From the NCBI RefSeq assembly GCF_033547095.1, contig NZ_CP137852.1, forward strand, positions 3,279,501-3,343,500: a stretch of 64,000 bases of DNA. The letters are read 5' to 3'. Below the pieces are notes generated by a model that ran no database searches, was not told where the DNA came from, and saw nothing but the letters and a program-made list of their open reading frames with translations. The DNA comes from Sediminicoccus rosea (GTDB taxonomy: Bacteria; Pseudomonadota; Alphaproteobacteria; Acetobacterales; Acetobacteraceae). The translations under genes and the position numbers were made by a program. Positions 49,619 to 57,527 of this stretch are shown one piece after another (the stretch's first letter is position 1; each line of letters begins with the position of its first letter).

Positions 49619-50284
49619 ATGGCTTCTTGGAACGACTACAACGACGCCCAGTCGAACCCGAACCTGATCCCCAAGGGGACGCTGGCGAAGGTTCGCCTCA
49701 CCATCCGGCCCGGCGGCTTCGACGATCCGAGCCAGGGCTGGACCGGCGGCTACGCCACACGCGGCAGCACCGGCGCCGTCTATCTCAACGGCGAGTTCAC
49801 CGTGCTGGAGGGCCCCTACGCCAAGCGGAAAATCTTCACGCTGATCGGCCTCTACAGCCCGAAGGGTCCGGAATGGGCGGGGATGGGCCGCAGCTTCCTG
49901 CGCGGAATGCTGAACTCCGCGCGCGGCATTTCCGACAAGGATGTCTCGCCCCAGGCGCAGGCGGCGCGCCGCATCGGCGGCTTCGCGGACCTGGAGGGGC
50001 TGGAGTTTGTCGCGAAGATCGAGCACGGCACCGACGCCGGCGGCGAGACCAAAAACGAAGTCCGTATGGCGGTGACGCCGGACCATCGAGACTACGCGCA
50101 GGCGATGGGGCGCACCACCGCCCCGGCAGGGTATGCGGCGCCTGCCTATGCCCCGCCGTCCCAGGGCTATGCCCCGCCCGTGCATACGCCCCCGCCCGCC
50201 GCGCCGGCCATGCAGCAGGGCGCCTTCCCGGTCGCGGCGCAGCAGCCCGCCAGCGCCGATCCGCGCCCCGCCTGGGCGCGCTGA
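49619..50284 (+). CDS. Phage protein, possible single-strand DNA-binding partner of Sak4
   Basis: A 221-residue protein. The beta-rich N-terminal 150 residues (ASWNDYNDAQSNPNLIPKGTLAKVRLTIRPGG, TGAVYLNGEFTVLEGPYAKRKIFTLIGLYSPKG) are followed by a low-complexity Pro/Ala/Gln tail (about 165-221), the shape of single-strand binding proteins. The gene follows the Sak4-like gene and precedes a helicase, which is where phage SSBs sit. Similar proteins are usually annotated as hypothetical. The SSB role is inference. Confidence 0.65.
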   Translation: MASWNDYNDAQSNPNLIPKGTLAKVRLTIRPGGFDDPSQGWTGGYATRGSTGAVYLNGEFTVLEGPYAKRKIFTLIGLYSPKGPEWAGMGRSFLRGMLNSARGISDKDVSPQAQAARRIGGFADLEGLEFVAKIEHGTDAGGETKNEVRMAVTPDHRDYAQAMGRTTAPAGYAAPAYAPPSQGYAPPVHTPPPAAPAMQQGAFPVAAQQPASADPRPAWAR

Positions 50285-50301
50285 GGGAGGGCCGAACGAG
50301 C

Positions 50302-51978
50302 ATGATGCTCCGCCCCCGCCAGAAGCTCTTCGTCGAGCGCAGCCTTCGTGCGCTTGGCGAGCACGGCAACACCCTCGGCGTCGCCCCGACCGGTGCTGGC
50401 AAGACCATCATGCTGTCGGCGGCGGTGGGCGAGCATGTCGGCGGCAGCGGCGCGAAGGCCGCGGTCCTCGCGCATCGGGATGAACTGACGGCGCAGAACC
50501 TGGCGAAGTTCCGCCGCGTGAATCCCGGCATCTCCACCTCGGTGGTGGATGCCCGCCAGAAGTCGTGGGGCGGCCAGGTCACCTTCGCCATGGTGCCCAC
50601 GCTGACGCGCCAGGCGAACCTGGAGGCGATGCCGGCGCTGGACCTGCTGGTGATCGACGAGGCGCACCACGCCGTCGCCGACAGCTATCGCCGCATCATC
50701 GATCGCGCCCGCGATCGCAACCCGGACTGCCGCATCTACGGTGTCACCGCCACGCCGAACCGCGGCGACAAGATCGGGCTGCGCCAGGTGTTCTCGAACG
50801 TCGCGGATCAGATCCGGCTCGGTGAGCTGATCGCCTCCGGCCACCTGGTGCCGCCGCGCACCTTCATCATCGATGTCGGCGTACAGGATGAGCTCCGGGC
50901 CGTGCGCCGCAGCGGCGATGATTTCGACATGGGCGAGGTCGCCCGCGTGATGGACACGGTGCCGGTCACCGATGCCGTGGTGAAGCACTGGCAGGAGAAG
51001 GCGGGCGGCCGCCAGACCGTGGCGTTCTGCTCAACCGTCGCCCATGCCGAGCACGTCGCCGCCGCCTTCAACGCGGCCGGCGTCCCCACCGTCATGGTGA
51101 CCGGCGACATGCCGGACGGCGAGCGGCGCTCCGTCCTGGCCGCCTATGCCCGGGGCGAGGCGCGCATCGTCGTGAATGTCGCGGTGCTGACGGAGGGCTG
51201 GGACCACCCGCCCACCTCCTGCGTTGTGCTGCTGCGGCCCAGCTCCTTCAAGTGCACCATGATCCAGATGGTCGGCCGCGGGCTGCGCACCGTGGATCCG
51301 GTCGAGCATCCCGGCATCGTCAAGCGCGACTGCATCGTGCTCGACTTCGGCACCTCCTCGCAGATCCATGGCTGCCTGGAGCAGGATGTCGATCTCGACA
51401 GCCAGCCCGGCGAGGGCGAGCCGCCCACCAAGACCTGCCCTGCCTGCGAGGCCGAGGTGCCGATCGCAGTGATGGAGTGCCCGATCTGCGGCCACGCCTT
51501 CGAGCCCCGCGGGCGCGAGACGGCGCCGCTCACCGACTTCATCATGACGGAGATCGATCTGCTCCGTCGCTCCGCCTTCCAGTGGTGCGACCTGTTCGGC
51601 GACGACGCCGCGCTGCTGGCAAATGGGTTCAACGGCTGGGCGGGTATCTTCTTCCTGAACGGGGCCTGGCACGCAGTCGGCGGCGCCAAGGAGGAGCGGC
51701 CGCGCCTGCTCTCCATCGGGGAGCGGCTGGTGGCGCTGGCCGCGGCGGATGACTGGCTGAACACCTACGAGACGGACGAGAGCGCCCACAAGAGCCGGCG
51801 CTGGCTGCGCGAGCCGCCGACAGAGCGCCAGCTGGTCCACCTGCCGCCGGCAGTACGGGCCGATCTCAGCATGACGCGTTACCAGGCCTCGGCGCTGCTG
51901 ACCTTCAAGTTCAACCGCCAGGCCATCCAGCATCTCGTGCGGAGCGCCCAGCCCGCGGCGCTGGGGCAGGCCGCATGA
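50302..51978 (+). CDS. Superfamily 2 DEAD/DEAH-box helicase with zinc ribbon
   Basis: A 558-residue helicase. Walker A is APTGAGKT (28-35), DEAH is at 119-122, and VTATPNR, LTEGWDHPPTSCVVLLRP and MIQMVGRGLRT (motif VI) are intact. A C-terminal zinc ribbon is made by CPACEAEVPIAVMECPICG. It is related to the RecQ/Hel308-distant UvrB-like helicases of phages. It probably unwinds DNA during element replication or recombination. The start at ATG 50302 follows GGGAGGG. Confidence 0.88.
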   Translation: MMLRPRQKLFVERSLRALGEHGNTLGVAPTGAGKTIMLSAAVGEHVGGSGAKAAVLAHRDELTAQNLAKFRRVNPGISTSVVDARQKSWGGQVTFAMVPTLTRQANLEAMPALDLLVIDEAHHAVADSYRRIIDRARDRNPDCRIYGVTATPNRGDKIGLRQVFSNVADQIRLGELIASGHLVPPRTFIIDVGVQDELRAVRRSGDDFDMGEVARVMDTVPVTDAVVKHWQEKAGGRQTVAFCSTVAHAEHVAAAFNAAGVPTVMVTGDMPDGERRSVLAAYARGEARIVVNVAVLTEGWDHPPTSCVVLLRPSSFKCTMIQMVGRGLRTVDPVEHPGIVKRDCIVLDFGTSSQIHGCLEQDVDLDSQPGEGEPPTKTCPACEAEVPIAVMECPICGHAFEPRGRETAPLTDFIMTEIDLLRRSAFQWCDLFGDDAALLANGFNGWAGIFFLNGAWHAVGGAKEERPRLLSIGERLVALAAADDWLNTYETDESAHKSRRWLREPPTERQLVHLPPAVRADLSMTRYQASALLTFKFNRQAIQHLVRSAQPAALGQAA

Positions 51979-51981
51979 TCT

Positions 51982-52353
51982 ATGGCCCGCTCCCTGGAAC
52001 CGCCCTGCGCCGTCTGCTCCCGCCCGGCGCGTGGCTTTGGCTGGTTCGACCCGGTGCCGCGGAAGAAGCCGCGGCCCTCGGTCTCCTTTTGCTGCATCGC
52101 CTGCCAGGGCTTCTGGTCGCGCTTGGCGGGGAGGTCGTCCGCCATGGTTGACCTCACTGAGCAGGAGAAGGCCGCGATGCGCGCCGCCATGCGCCGCGTG
52201 GCGGAGACGATGGCCGAGATCGGCTGGGGCACCCGCTTCCAGGAGCTGAGCGAGGCGCAGGTGCTCACCCTGATCGAGGTCGCCGTCGGCGGCTTCCAGG
52301 AGGCGATGCAGGCGATCGCCCGGCATGACGCGGCGGCGGAGGTGCCCTTCTGA
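51982..52353 (+). CDS. DUF6511-like zinc-finger phage protein
   Basis: A 123-residue protein. The N-terminal CAVCSRPARGFGWFDP...FCCIACQGFW is a four-cysteine zinc-binding motif (CxxC and CxxC) shared with DUF6511-type phage proteins. The C-terminal half is helical (TEQEKAAMRAAMRRVAETMAEIG). It starts three bases after the helicase stop and overlaps the nuclease gene by one base. The function is unknown. Confidence 0.7.
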   Translation: MARSLEPPCAVCSRPARGFGWFDPVPRKKPRPSVSFCCIACQGFWSRLAGRSSAMVDLTEQEKAAMRAAMRRVAETMAEIGWGTRFQELSEAQVLTLIEVAVGGFQEAMQAIARHDAAAEVPF

Positions 52354-53120
52354 TGCTCGACTTCAACAGCCGCAGCCAGACCTCAACGCATGTGAATGCC
52401 GCCATCGACGCGGCGCTGGTCGCCTCCAATCAGGCAGCGCTGCCGCGCAGCTACCTGGGTGGGTCGCGCCTCGGTCATGCCTGCGAGCGGGCGCTGCAAT
52501 TCGAGTTCGTGAAGGCCCCGAAGGACGAAGGCGCCGACTTCGACGGACGGCTGCTGCGCATCTTCGGGATCGGCAACGCGCTGGAGGACGTGGCCGTCGC
52601 TTGGCTGCGCGCCGCCGGCTTCGATCTCTACACCCGCCGTGGGGGTGACGAGCATGGCGAGCAGTTTGGCTTCTCGGTAGCGGGCGGTCGCATCCGCGGC
52701 CATGTCGATGGCGTCTTCGCCGGCGGCCCGACCATCCCCGGCATGGCGTTCCCGGCGCTGTGGGAATGCAAGACCATGAATGCCAAGGCCTGGCGCGAGA
52801 CGTCCAGTAAGGGCGTCGGCGTGGCCAAGCCGATCTATGCGGCGCAGATTGCGGTCTACCAGGCATACATGGACGCCAGCGTCCCAGGCGTGGCGGACAA
52901 CCCGGCGCTGTTCACCGCCATCAACAAGGACACGGCGGAGCTGCATCATGAGCTACTGCCGTTCAACGCGGAGCTGGCGCAGCGCATGTCGGACCGGGCG
53001 GTGCGCATCCTGGCCGCGACGGATGCTGGCGAATTGCTGCCCCGCGTTGCCGCCAAGGCCGATCACTTCGAGTGTCGCTTCTGCCCCTGGGCCAAGCGGT
53101 GCTGGGCGCTGCCTGTATGA
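52353..53120 (+). CDS. Cas4/AddB-like PD-(D/E)xK exonuclease with four-cysteine cluster
   Basis: A 255-residue nuclease. Asp119 in GHVDGVF and the E138-x-K140 pair in LWECKT form the PD-(D/E)xK site. Cys44 near the N-terminus and Cys241, Cys244 and Cys250 at the C-terminus match the iron-sulfur cluster layout of Cas4 and AddB nucleases. It is therefore a likely phage recombination exonuclease that works with the Sak4-like annealing protein. It overlaps its neighbours on both sides (1 and 4 bases). No CRISPR array is present. Confidence 0.82.
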   Translation: MLDFNSRSQTSTHVNAAIDAALVASNQAALPRSYLGGSRLGHACERALQFEFVKAPKDEGADFDGRLLRIFGIGNALEDVAVAWLRAAGFDLYTRRGGDEHGEQFGFSVAGGRIRGHVDGVFAGGPTIPGMAFPALWECKTMNAKAWRETSSKGVGVAKPIYAAQIAVYQAYMDASVPGVADNPALFTAINKDTAELHHELLPFNAELAQRMSDRAVRILAATDAGELLPRVAAKADHFECRFCPWAKRCWALPV

Positions 53121-55468
53121 CGGCATGGGGCGACTTCAACGATGCCGCGCCGCTGCCGGATGACTGCGTGAGCGAACTTCCCGCCGCTGGGCAGATCGCC
53201 CTCGATCGACTTCCCGGTGCAGGGCAGCCGATGCCGGCGGCCGCTGGGCCCATGGCCCCGGACGTCGCGCAGATCGCTATCTTCCTCGATGTGGTGTTCG
53301 GCTATTGCGACGGGCTGATCCCCGTCCGCAGCTTTGTCGACCAGGGCCAGGGCCTCGACACCAAGCCGCACAACATCTGGGTCCCGGCCGACCGGCACGC
53401 CGCCGCATCCCTCAGCGCCTATGCCACCTGGGCCGCGCGCGAGGGCAGCGCCGTCTATGTCATCCCCGGCACCGTCGCCGAGCAGGGCCAGGCCCGCGCC
53501 GAGCATGTGCTGCAGATGCAGACCGTGGTGGTCGATCTCGACGCCGGCGACATCGCCGCCAAGCTGGGCCACCTCATCCAACATCTCGGCGCACCCACCC
53601 TGCTGGTCGAGAGCGGCGGCCGCACCACGGAGGGCGCCGCCAAGCTGCATGCCTGGTGGCGGCTGTCCGAGCCGGCCGAGGGTGAAGATCTGGCACGCCT
53701 CTGCGTGCTGCGCGGTGAGATCGCGGAGAAGGTCGGTGGCGACCTGCACTTCCGATCCGCTCACCAGCCGATCCGCGTGCCTGGCACCGTCCACCAGAAG
53801 CATGGCGTGCAGCGGCGCGTCACCATTCGCGAGCACCGGCCCAGGGTCGAGGTGGAGCTCGCCGACTTCGCCGCAGCGGTCGCGGCCATGCCCACTATGC
53901 CGGGCCTGGCGGCGCCCACCGCCGCCCCTGGCGCCACCCGCCCCAGACTCGATTCCGTCCTGACTACGCCGGTGCGCGAGGGCAGTCAGGACGCCTGGAC
54001 CCGCTTCCAGGGCGCCAGCGCTGCCATCGGCCACTTCGTCCGCATGGTCCATGAGGGCCGCATGACCGGCGACGACGGCTGGGAGGCCATCTGCCAATAC
54101 AACGCCGCCTGCCTCCGCCCGGCCTGGCCTCTGGACCGCCTCAAGGTCGAGGCGGACAGCATCTGGGCACTGCACGTCGACCGCAACGGGCCGCCGTTGC
54201 TTCGCGCCACTGCGCCGCCGTCCAGCGCCATCCCCGCGCACACGCTCGGCGCGCTGCTCGACGACACCTCGCCGATGCCCGACGACCTCATCGGGCCACG
54301 CCTGCTGACCCCGGGTGGGATGCTGGTGCTCGGCGGCGCGCCGAAGGTCGGCAAATCCGACTTCCTGATCAGCCTGCTGGTCCACGCCGCCGCCGGCGCA
54401 CCGTTCCTGCGATTCACCGCACCGCGCCCGCTGCGGGTTTTCTATCTGCAGGCCGAGATCCAATACCACTACCTGCGCGAACGCCTGCAGCAGCTCCGGC
54501 TCGATCCCGCGGTCGTCGCTCGCGCTCGCAACACCCTCGTTGTTACCCCCAAGCTCCGTATGCTGCTGGACGAACAGGGAGTGCCCCTCGTCGCGGCTTC
54601 CATCCGCGCTGCTTTCCCCGATGCGCCGCCAGACATCATCTGCATCGACCCCATCCGCAACCTCTTCGATGGTGGGCCCGCGGGCGAAGGGGAGAACGAC
54701 AACAGCGCGATGATGTTCTTCCTGCAGAGCCGCGTGGAGGCGCTGCGGGACGAGGTCGCCCCGGAAGGCGGCATCATCCTCGCCCACCATACGAAGAAGC
54801 TCAGCAAGCAGCAGGTGAAGGATGATCCCTTCCTGGCGCTGTCCGGCGCCAGCGCGCTGCGCGGCTACTACACCTCGGGCGCCATCCTGTTCCGCCCCGA
54901 CGAGGAGCAGACCGAGCGCGAGCTTCATGTCGAGCTCCGCAACGGGCCCGGCCTCGAGCTGATGCTGGTCGACAAACGTGGTGGCGCCTGGGTGGAGCTC
55001 GATCGCACGGGCCAGCGCCTGGTGCGGAAAGACATCGGCGGCAAGCTCGATGCCGAGCGCAGCCGGCGCCACGACGTCATCCTGCAAATCATCGCCAACG
55101 AGGCTCGCGAGGGGAAGGTCTTCACCGGTAGCGCCTTCGCCGCACAATTCGAGAACACCCACGGCCTGGGGGGTGACGACACCATCGCGCGCCGCATCAA
55201 CGTCCTCGCGAACAAGGGCTACATCAAGTTCCTGCGTGACGCGCCCGAGTTCGGCATCCCGGTCAGCAAATCCACCAAGGGCTACCTCCTGGTGCAGGAC
55301 ATGCTCTTCGGGACGGATCGCGAGACGGTCGATCCTGAGACCGGCGAGATCACGCGCACCCTCGTTCCGCTGCTGCCGACGCACTTCCAATCGGAGACCA
55401 ACAACGCAGTTTTGCCCGTCGAGAATCCGGAAATCTGGGTGCTGAACGACCCGGAGGCCCAGGCATGA
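53117..55468 (+). CDS. Phage primase-helicase fusion (PrimPol-like domain plus RepA-like ATPase)
   Basis: A 783-residue protein. The N-terminal half resembles archaeo-eukaryotic-type primases of phages and plasmids: VVVDLDAGD (137-145) as the acidic metal site, ESGGRTTEGAAKLHAWWRL, and RSAHQPIRVPGTVHQKHG with the conserved His-Arg. The C-terminal half is a RecA-like RepA/AAA_25 helicase with Walker A GGAPKVGKS (406-414), FYLQAEIQ, and DIICIDPIRNLF as Walker B, then a winged-helix tail. It should start and drive replication of the element. The iteron-like array begins within 30 bases of its stop. Confidence 0.8.
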   Translation: MTAWGDFNDAAPLPDDCVSELPAAGQIALDRLPGAGQPMPAAAGPMAPDVAQIAIFLDVVFGYCDGLIPVRSFVDQGQGLDTKPHNIWVPADRHAAASLSAYATWAAREGSAVYVIPGTVAEQGQARAEHVLQMQTVVVDLDAGDIAAKLGHLIQHLGAPTLLVESGGRTTEGAAKLHAWWRLSEPAEGEDLARLCVLRGEIAEKVGGDLHFRSAHQPIRVPGTVHQKHGVQRRVTIREHRPRVEVELADFAAAVAAMPTMPGLAAPTAAPGATRPRLDSVLTTPVREGSQDAWTRFQGASAAIGHFVRMVHEGRMTGDDGWEAICQYNAACLRPAWPLDRLKVEADSIWALHVDRNGPPLLRATAPPSSAIPAHTLGALLDDTSPMPDDLIGPRLLTPGGMLVLGGAPKVGKSDFLISLLVHAAAGAPFLRFTAPRPLRVFYLQAEIQYHYLRERLQQLRLDPAVVARARNTLVVTPKLRMLLDEQGVPLVAASIRAAFPDAPPDIICIDPIRNLFDGGPAGEGENDNSAMMFFLQSRVEALRDEVAPEGGIILAHHTKKLSKQQVKDDPFLALSGASALRGYYTSGAILFRPDEEQTERELHVELRNGPGLELMLVDKRGGAWVELDRTGQRLVRKDIGGKLDAERSRRHDVILQIIANEAREGKVFTGSAFAAQFENTHGLGGDDTIARRINVLANKGYIKFLRDAPEFGIPVSKSTKGYLLVQDMLFGTDRETVDPETGEITRTLVPLLPTHFQSETNNAVLPVENPEIWVLNDPEAQA

Positions 55469-55496
55469 AACGCCACTTTGATACGATGTCGCACTG

Positions 55497-55697
55497 TGCG
55501 GAACTTGCTGCGGAACTTCCATGTTCCGCAAGTTCCGCAAGATTGCGGAACTTGCCTGCGGAACTCGAATCCTCCAGCGATATCAGTGGGTTGAACAAGT
55601 TCCGCAAGTTCCGCAGCGAGGCTTTGCGGAACTTGCTTGCGGAACTTCAAAATATCTCCCGTATTCAATGGGTTAGGCAAGTTCCGCAAGTTCCGCA
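55497..55697. repeat. Array of twelve TGCGGAACT units in alternating pairs (putative phage origin/iterons)
   Basis: Twelve copies of TGCGGAACT(T), or its complement AAGTTCCGCA, occur within 201 bases, two of them shortened at one end. They are arranged forward-forward, reverse-reverse, three times over. Plus-strand copies start at 55497, 55509, 55544, 55557, 55625 and 55638; minus-strand copies are at about 55523, 55530, 55597, 55606, 55679 and 55688. Reverse pairs repeat every 9 bases (7 in the shortened first pair) and forward pairs every 12-13. Each forward pair can fold with the next reverse pair. An open frame crosses the array, but the repeats make it unlikely to be coding. Confidence 0.85.
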
Positions 55698-55701
55698 AAA
55701 T

Positions 55702-55756
55702 GCTACCCCCCTACGGGGGGTGTGCGTGCGCGTCCAAAAGACGCGCGCACACCACA
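55702..55756. promoter_or_regulatory. Two consecutive GC-rich hairpins after the repeat array
   Basis: ACCCCC-CTACG-GGGGGT (about 55705-55721) is followed at once by GCGCGTC-CAAAA-GACGCGC, with further GTGCGT/GCGCAC pairing outside it (about 55722-55754). No T run follows, so a simple terminator is unlikely. A replication or transcription control structure is possible. Confidence 0.55.
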
Positions 55757-55893
55757 CCCCGGGGCGCCTGGTTCGGGTTCGGGGACCACCCACCACCAGG
55801 GTCATTCCACCCAAGCCGGGCAGCGACGACGAGCTCCGCCAAGAACCGCGCCGTCGCCGCCCTCACCAGGATCATCCCCTCTCGGAGACCACC

Positions 55894-56439
55894 ATGGATT
55901 TCGCGACTCTCACCATGCCCGCCCCTGACGCAAGCACCGTCCTGCCCGATCCCAATCTCTACCGGCCGCGCAAGCCCGGCATCCTGGCCCTCGATCTCGG
56001 CACCACCACCGGCTGGGCCCTGCGCTTCGGGGACGGCGGGACCACCTCCGGCACCATGACCTTTAAGCCCGGTCGCTTCGAGGGCGGCGGGATGCGTTTC
56101 CTGCGCTTCCGCGGATGGCTCGCCGAAATTGCCGCCCTGTCCGGCGGCGTGACGCGGATCGTGTTCGAGGAAGTCCGCGCCCATGCCGGCACCGACGCGG
56201 CGCACATCTACGGCGGCTTCCTCGGCATGCTGACCGCCTGGTGCGAGGAGCACGAGGTGCCCTACGAGGGCGTTTCGGTCGGCACGATCAAGCGCTACGC
56301 GACCGGCAAGGGCAACGCTGACAAGGCGAAGATGGTCGCCGCCATCCAGGCTCGCGGCTTCGCGCCGGCCGACGACAACGAGGCGGATGCCATCGCCCTT
56401 CTGCTTTGGGCCACCGACCCGACGGGAGGCCGCGCATGA
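55894..56439 (+). CDS. RuvC-like Holliday junction resolvase (phage type)
   Basis: A 181-residue RNase H-fold nuclease. Asp34 in ILALDLGTTTGWAL, Glu92-Glu93 in IVFEEVRAH, and the C-terminal Asp pair in ADDNEADAIALLLWA (161-165) form the acidic site of RuvC-family resolvases. It would resolve branched phage DNA before packaging. The start was put at ATG 55894 with GGAG nine bases upstream. The longer frame from 55465 runs through the repeat array and has no family match before residue 144. Confidence 0.85.
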   Translation: MDFATLTMPAPDASTVLPDPNLYRPRKPGILALDLGTTTGWALRFGDGGTTSGTMTFKPGRFEGGGMRFLRFRGWLAEIAALSGGVTRIVFEEVRAHAGTDAAHIYGGFLGMLTAWCEEHEVPYEGVSVGTIKRYATGKGNADKAKMVAAIQARGFAPADDNEADAIALLLWATDPTGGRA

Positions 56440-56666
56440 GCATGCACGGCGCACCACTGCCGCCCCGGTCCTGCCTCGACCGCGGCACGCGCAGCCCGAC
56501 CAACGACAGCGAGGTGAACGCCATGCGTGCGGCTGCCTGGCATCGGCACGGCGTGGCCGCGCTGCCTGTCGCCGACATCACGGACGACTGGCTCCGTCAG
56601 GCCATCACCAATGAAGCCAACCGGCGCTGGGGGCGTCGCAACGGGGAGAACCACCATGGCCGGTAA
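56436..56666 (+). CDS. Small phage protein
   Basis: A 76-residue protein starting at the ATGA overlap with the resolvase gene. The C-terminal half (RAAAWHRHGVAALPVADITDDWLRQAITNEANRRWGRRNG) looks like a short DNA-interacting helix pair. It overlaps the start of the next gene by 11 bases. It is not recognised; support comes from position and coupling. Confidence 0.55.
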   Translation: MSMHGAPLPPRSCLDRGTRSPTNDSEVNAMRAAAWHRHGVAALPVADITDDWLRQAITNEANRRWGRRNGENHHGR

Positions 56667-57210
56667 GCGCAAGCCCAAGGTGGCGAAGCCGAAGGACGAC
56701 GATCTCGCGAAGCCGTCGAAGTGGCGGTTGCAGCATGGTGGCTTCTCGGAGCCGATCCGCGAGGCCGATCCGGAAACGGGCTCACCCGTCGCGCATCGTC
56801 GTGCCGTCGACACGCTCGGGCTGATGCTGGCGCACGGCAGCATCACGCCGCAGATGCACGAAGCGGGTGAGATCTTCCGCGGGCTGTTCCGCGCCGCCTG
56901 CTTCGACAGCATGTCGACGTCGCAGATCATGCGCATCCCAGGCACGCGCGTCGACACGCTCTCGACGATGCAGGTGGAGGCACGGCGCCGCGTCGCTGCG
57001 GCGCTCGATGCTCTGGGGGGGCAGGACAGCCCCTGCGGCTCCTGCGCGTGGTTTGTCGTCGGCCTGGAGTTCTCGGTCCGCGAGTGGTCGATGCGGCAGG
57101 GCTGGGCCGGACGGACGGTGCACGGCCCAGTGGGACAGGGCATCCTGGTCGGGTCCCTTGGCATTCTCGCCGTACACTTTGGGCTGATGCCACGAGCGAG
57201 GGCGGCGTGA
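56656..57210 (+). CDS. DUF6456-like phage protein
   Basis: A 184-residue protein. A basic, disordered start (AGKRKPKVAKPKDDD) is followed by HRRAVDTLGLMLAHGSITPQMHEAGEIFRGLFRAACFD, then TMQVEARRRVAAALDALGGQDSPCGSCAWFVVGLEFSVREWSMRQGW, typical of the DUF6456 helical domain. These occur as regulators near phage packaging genes, so a late-gene control role is possible. GGGGAGA precedes the ATG. It is the last gene of this plus-strand run before a 317-base gap. Confidence 0.7.
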   Translation: MAGKRKPKVAKPKDDDLAKPSKWRLQHGGFSEPIREADPETGSPVAHRRAVDTLGLMLAHGSITPQMHEAGEIFRGLFRAACFDSMSTSQIMRIPGTRVDTLSTMQVEARRRVAAALDALGGQDSPCGSCAWFVVGLEFSVREWSMRQGWAGRTVHGPVGQGILVGSLGILAVHFGLMPRARAA

Positions 57211-57527
57211 CGCGGGACGATCGGGGCGGTCATCATCGCCCCGATCACGCTGTTACAATTCGCCCCGTAGCGGCTCCGAAATCGATAAGGCTAGAAGCAA
57301 GACACGTAGAGAAGGTGCGAGAGCACCGCGGCTCCCGAGCCACTCGCCAGCTGATCAGCCACTGTGGCTCTCAAGCCGCAGGGTCCTTCCTGGCCCCGCT
57401 GTATGCGGGGGGCGGAAGCGCGCAACATTCCTAGCGCCAGGCCATTTTTCCAGGTTGCCACGGCGCCGCGTTGCCAGCCTCCCCAGGCGGCAATTCTCAC
57501 CACCACCATCGATTCCAGCAGGTGCGC
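57211..57527. other. Gene-free spacer before the ParB-methyltransferases
   Basis: A 317-base stretch with no convincing frame on either strand. It contains a small GGTGC-GAGA-GCACC hairpin (57314-57327) and an AT-richer segment near 57270-57310. It probably holds the end of the replication operon and a promoter for the methyltransferase pair. Confidence 0.5.

Noticed and set aside
53063-55540. 825-codon minus-strand frame opposite the primase-helicase
   Set aside because: No motif or start signal. The plus-strand gene has primase and Walker motifs and overlaps its neighbours in an operon.
55497-55697. CRISPR array
   Set aside because: The units are about 10 bases long, alternate in orientation and have no uniform 30-40-base unique spacers. 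No cas operon is present; the Cas4-like nuclease belongs to a phage recombination module.
55465-55893. N-terminal extension of the RuvC-like gene through the repeat array
   Set aside because: The ATGA overlap at 55465 is tempting, but the translated repeats give no family match and the internal ATG at 55894 has a good ribosome binding site.
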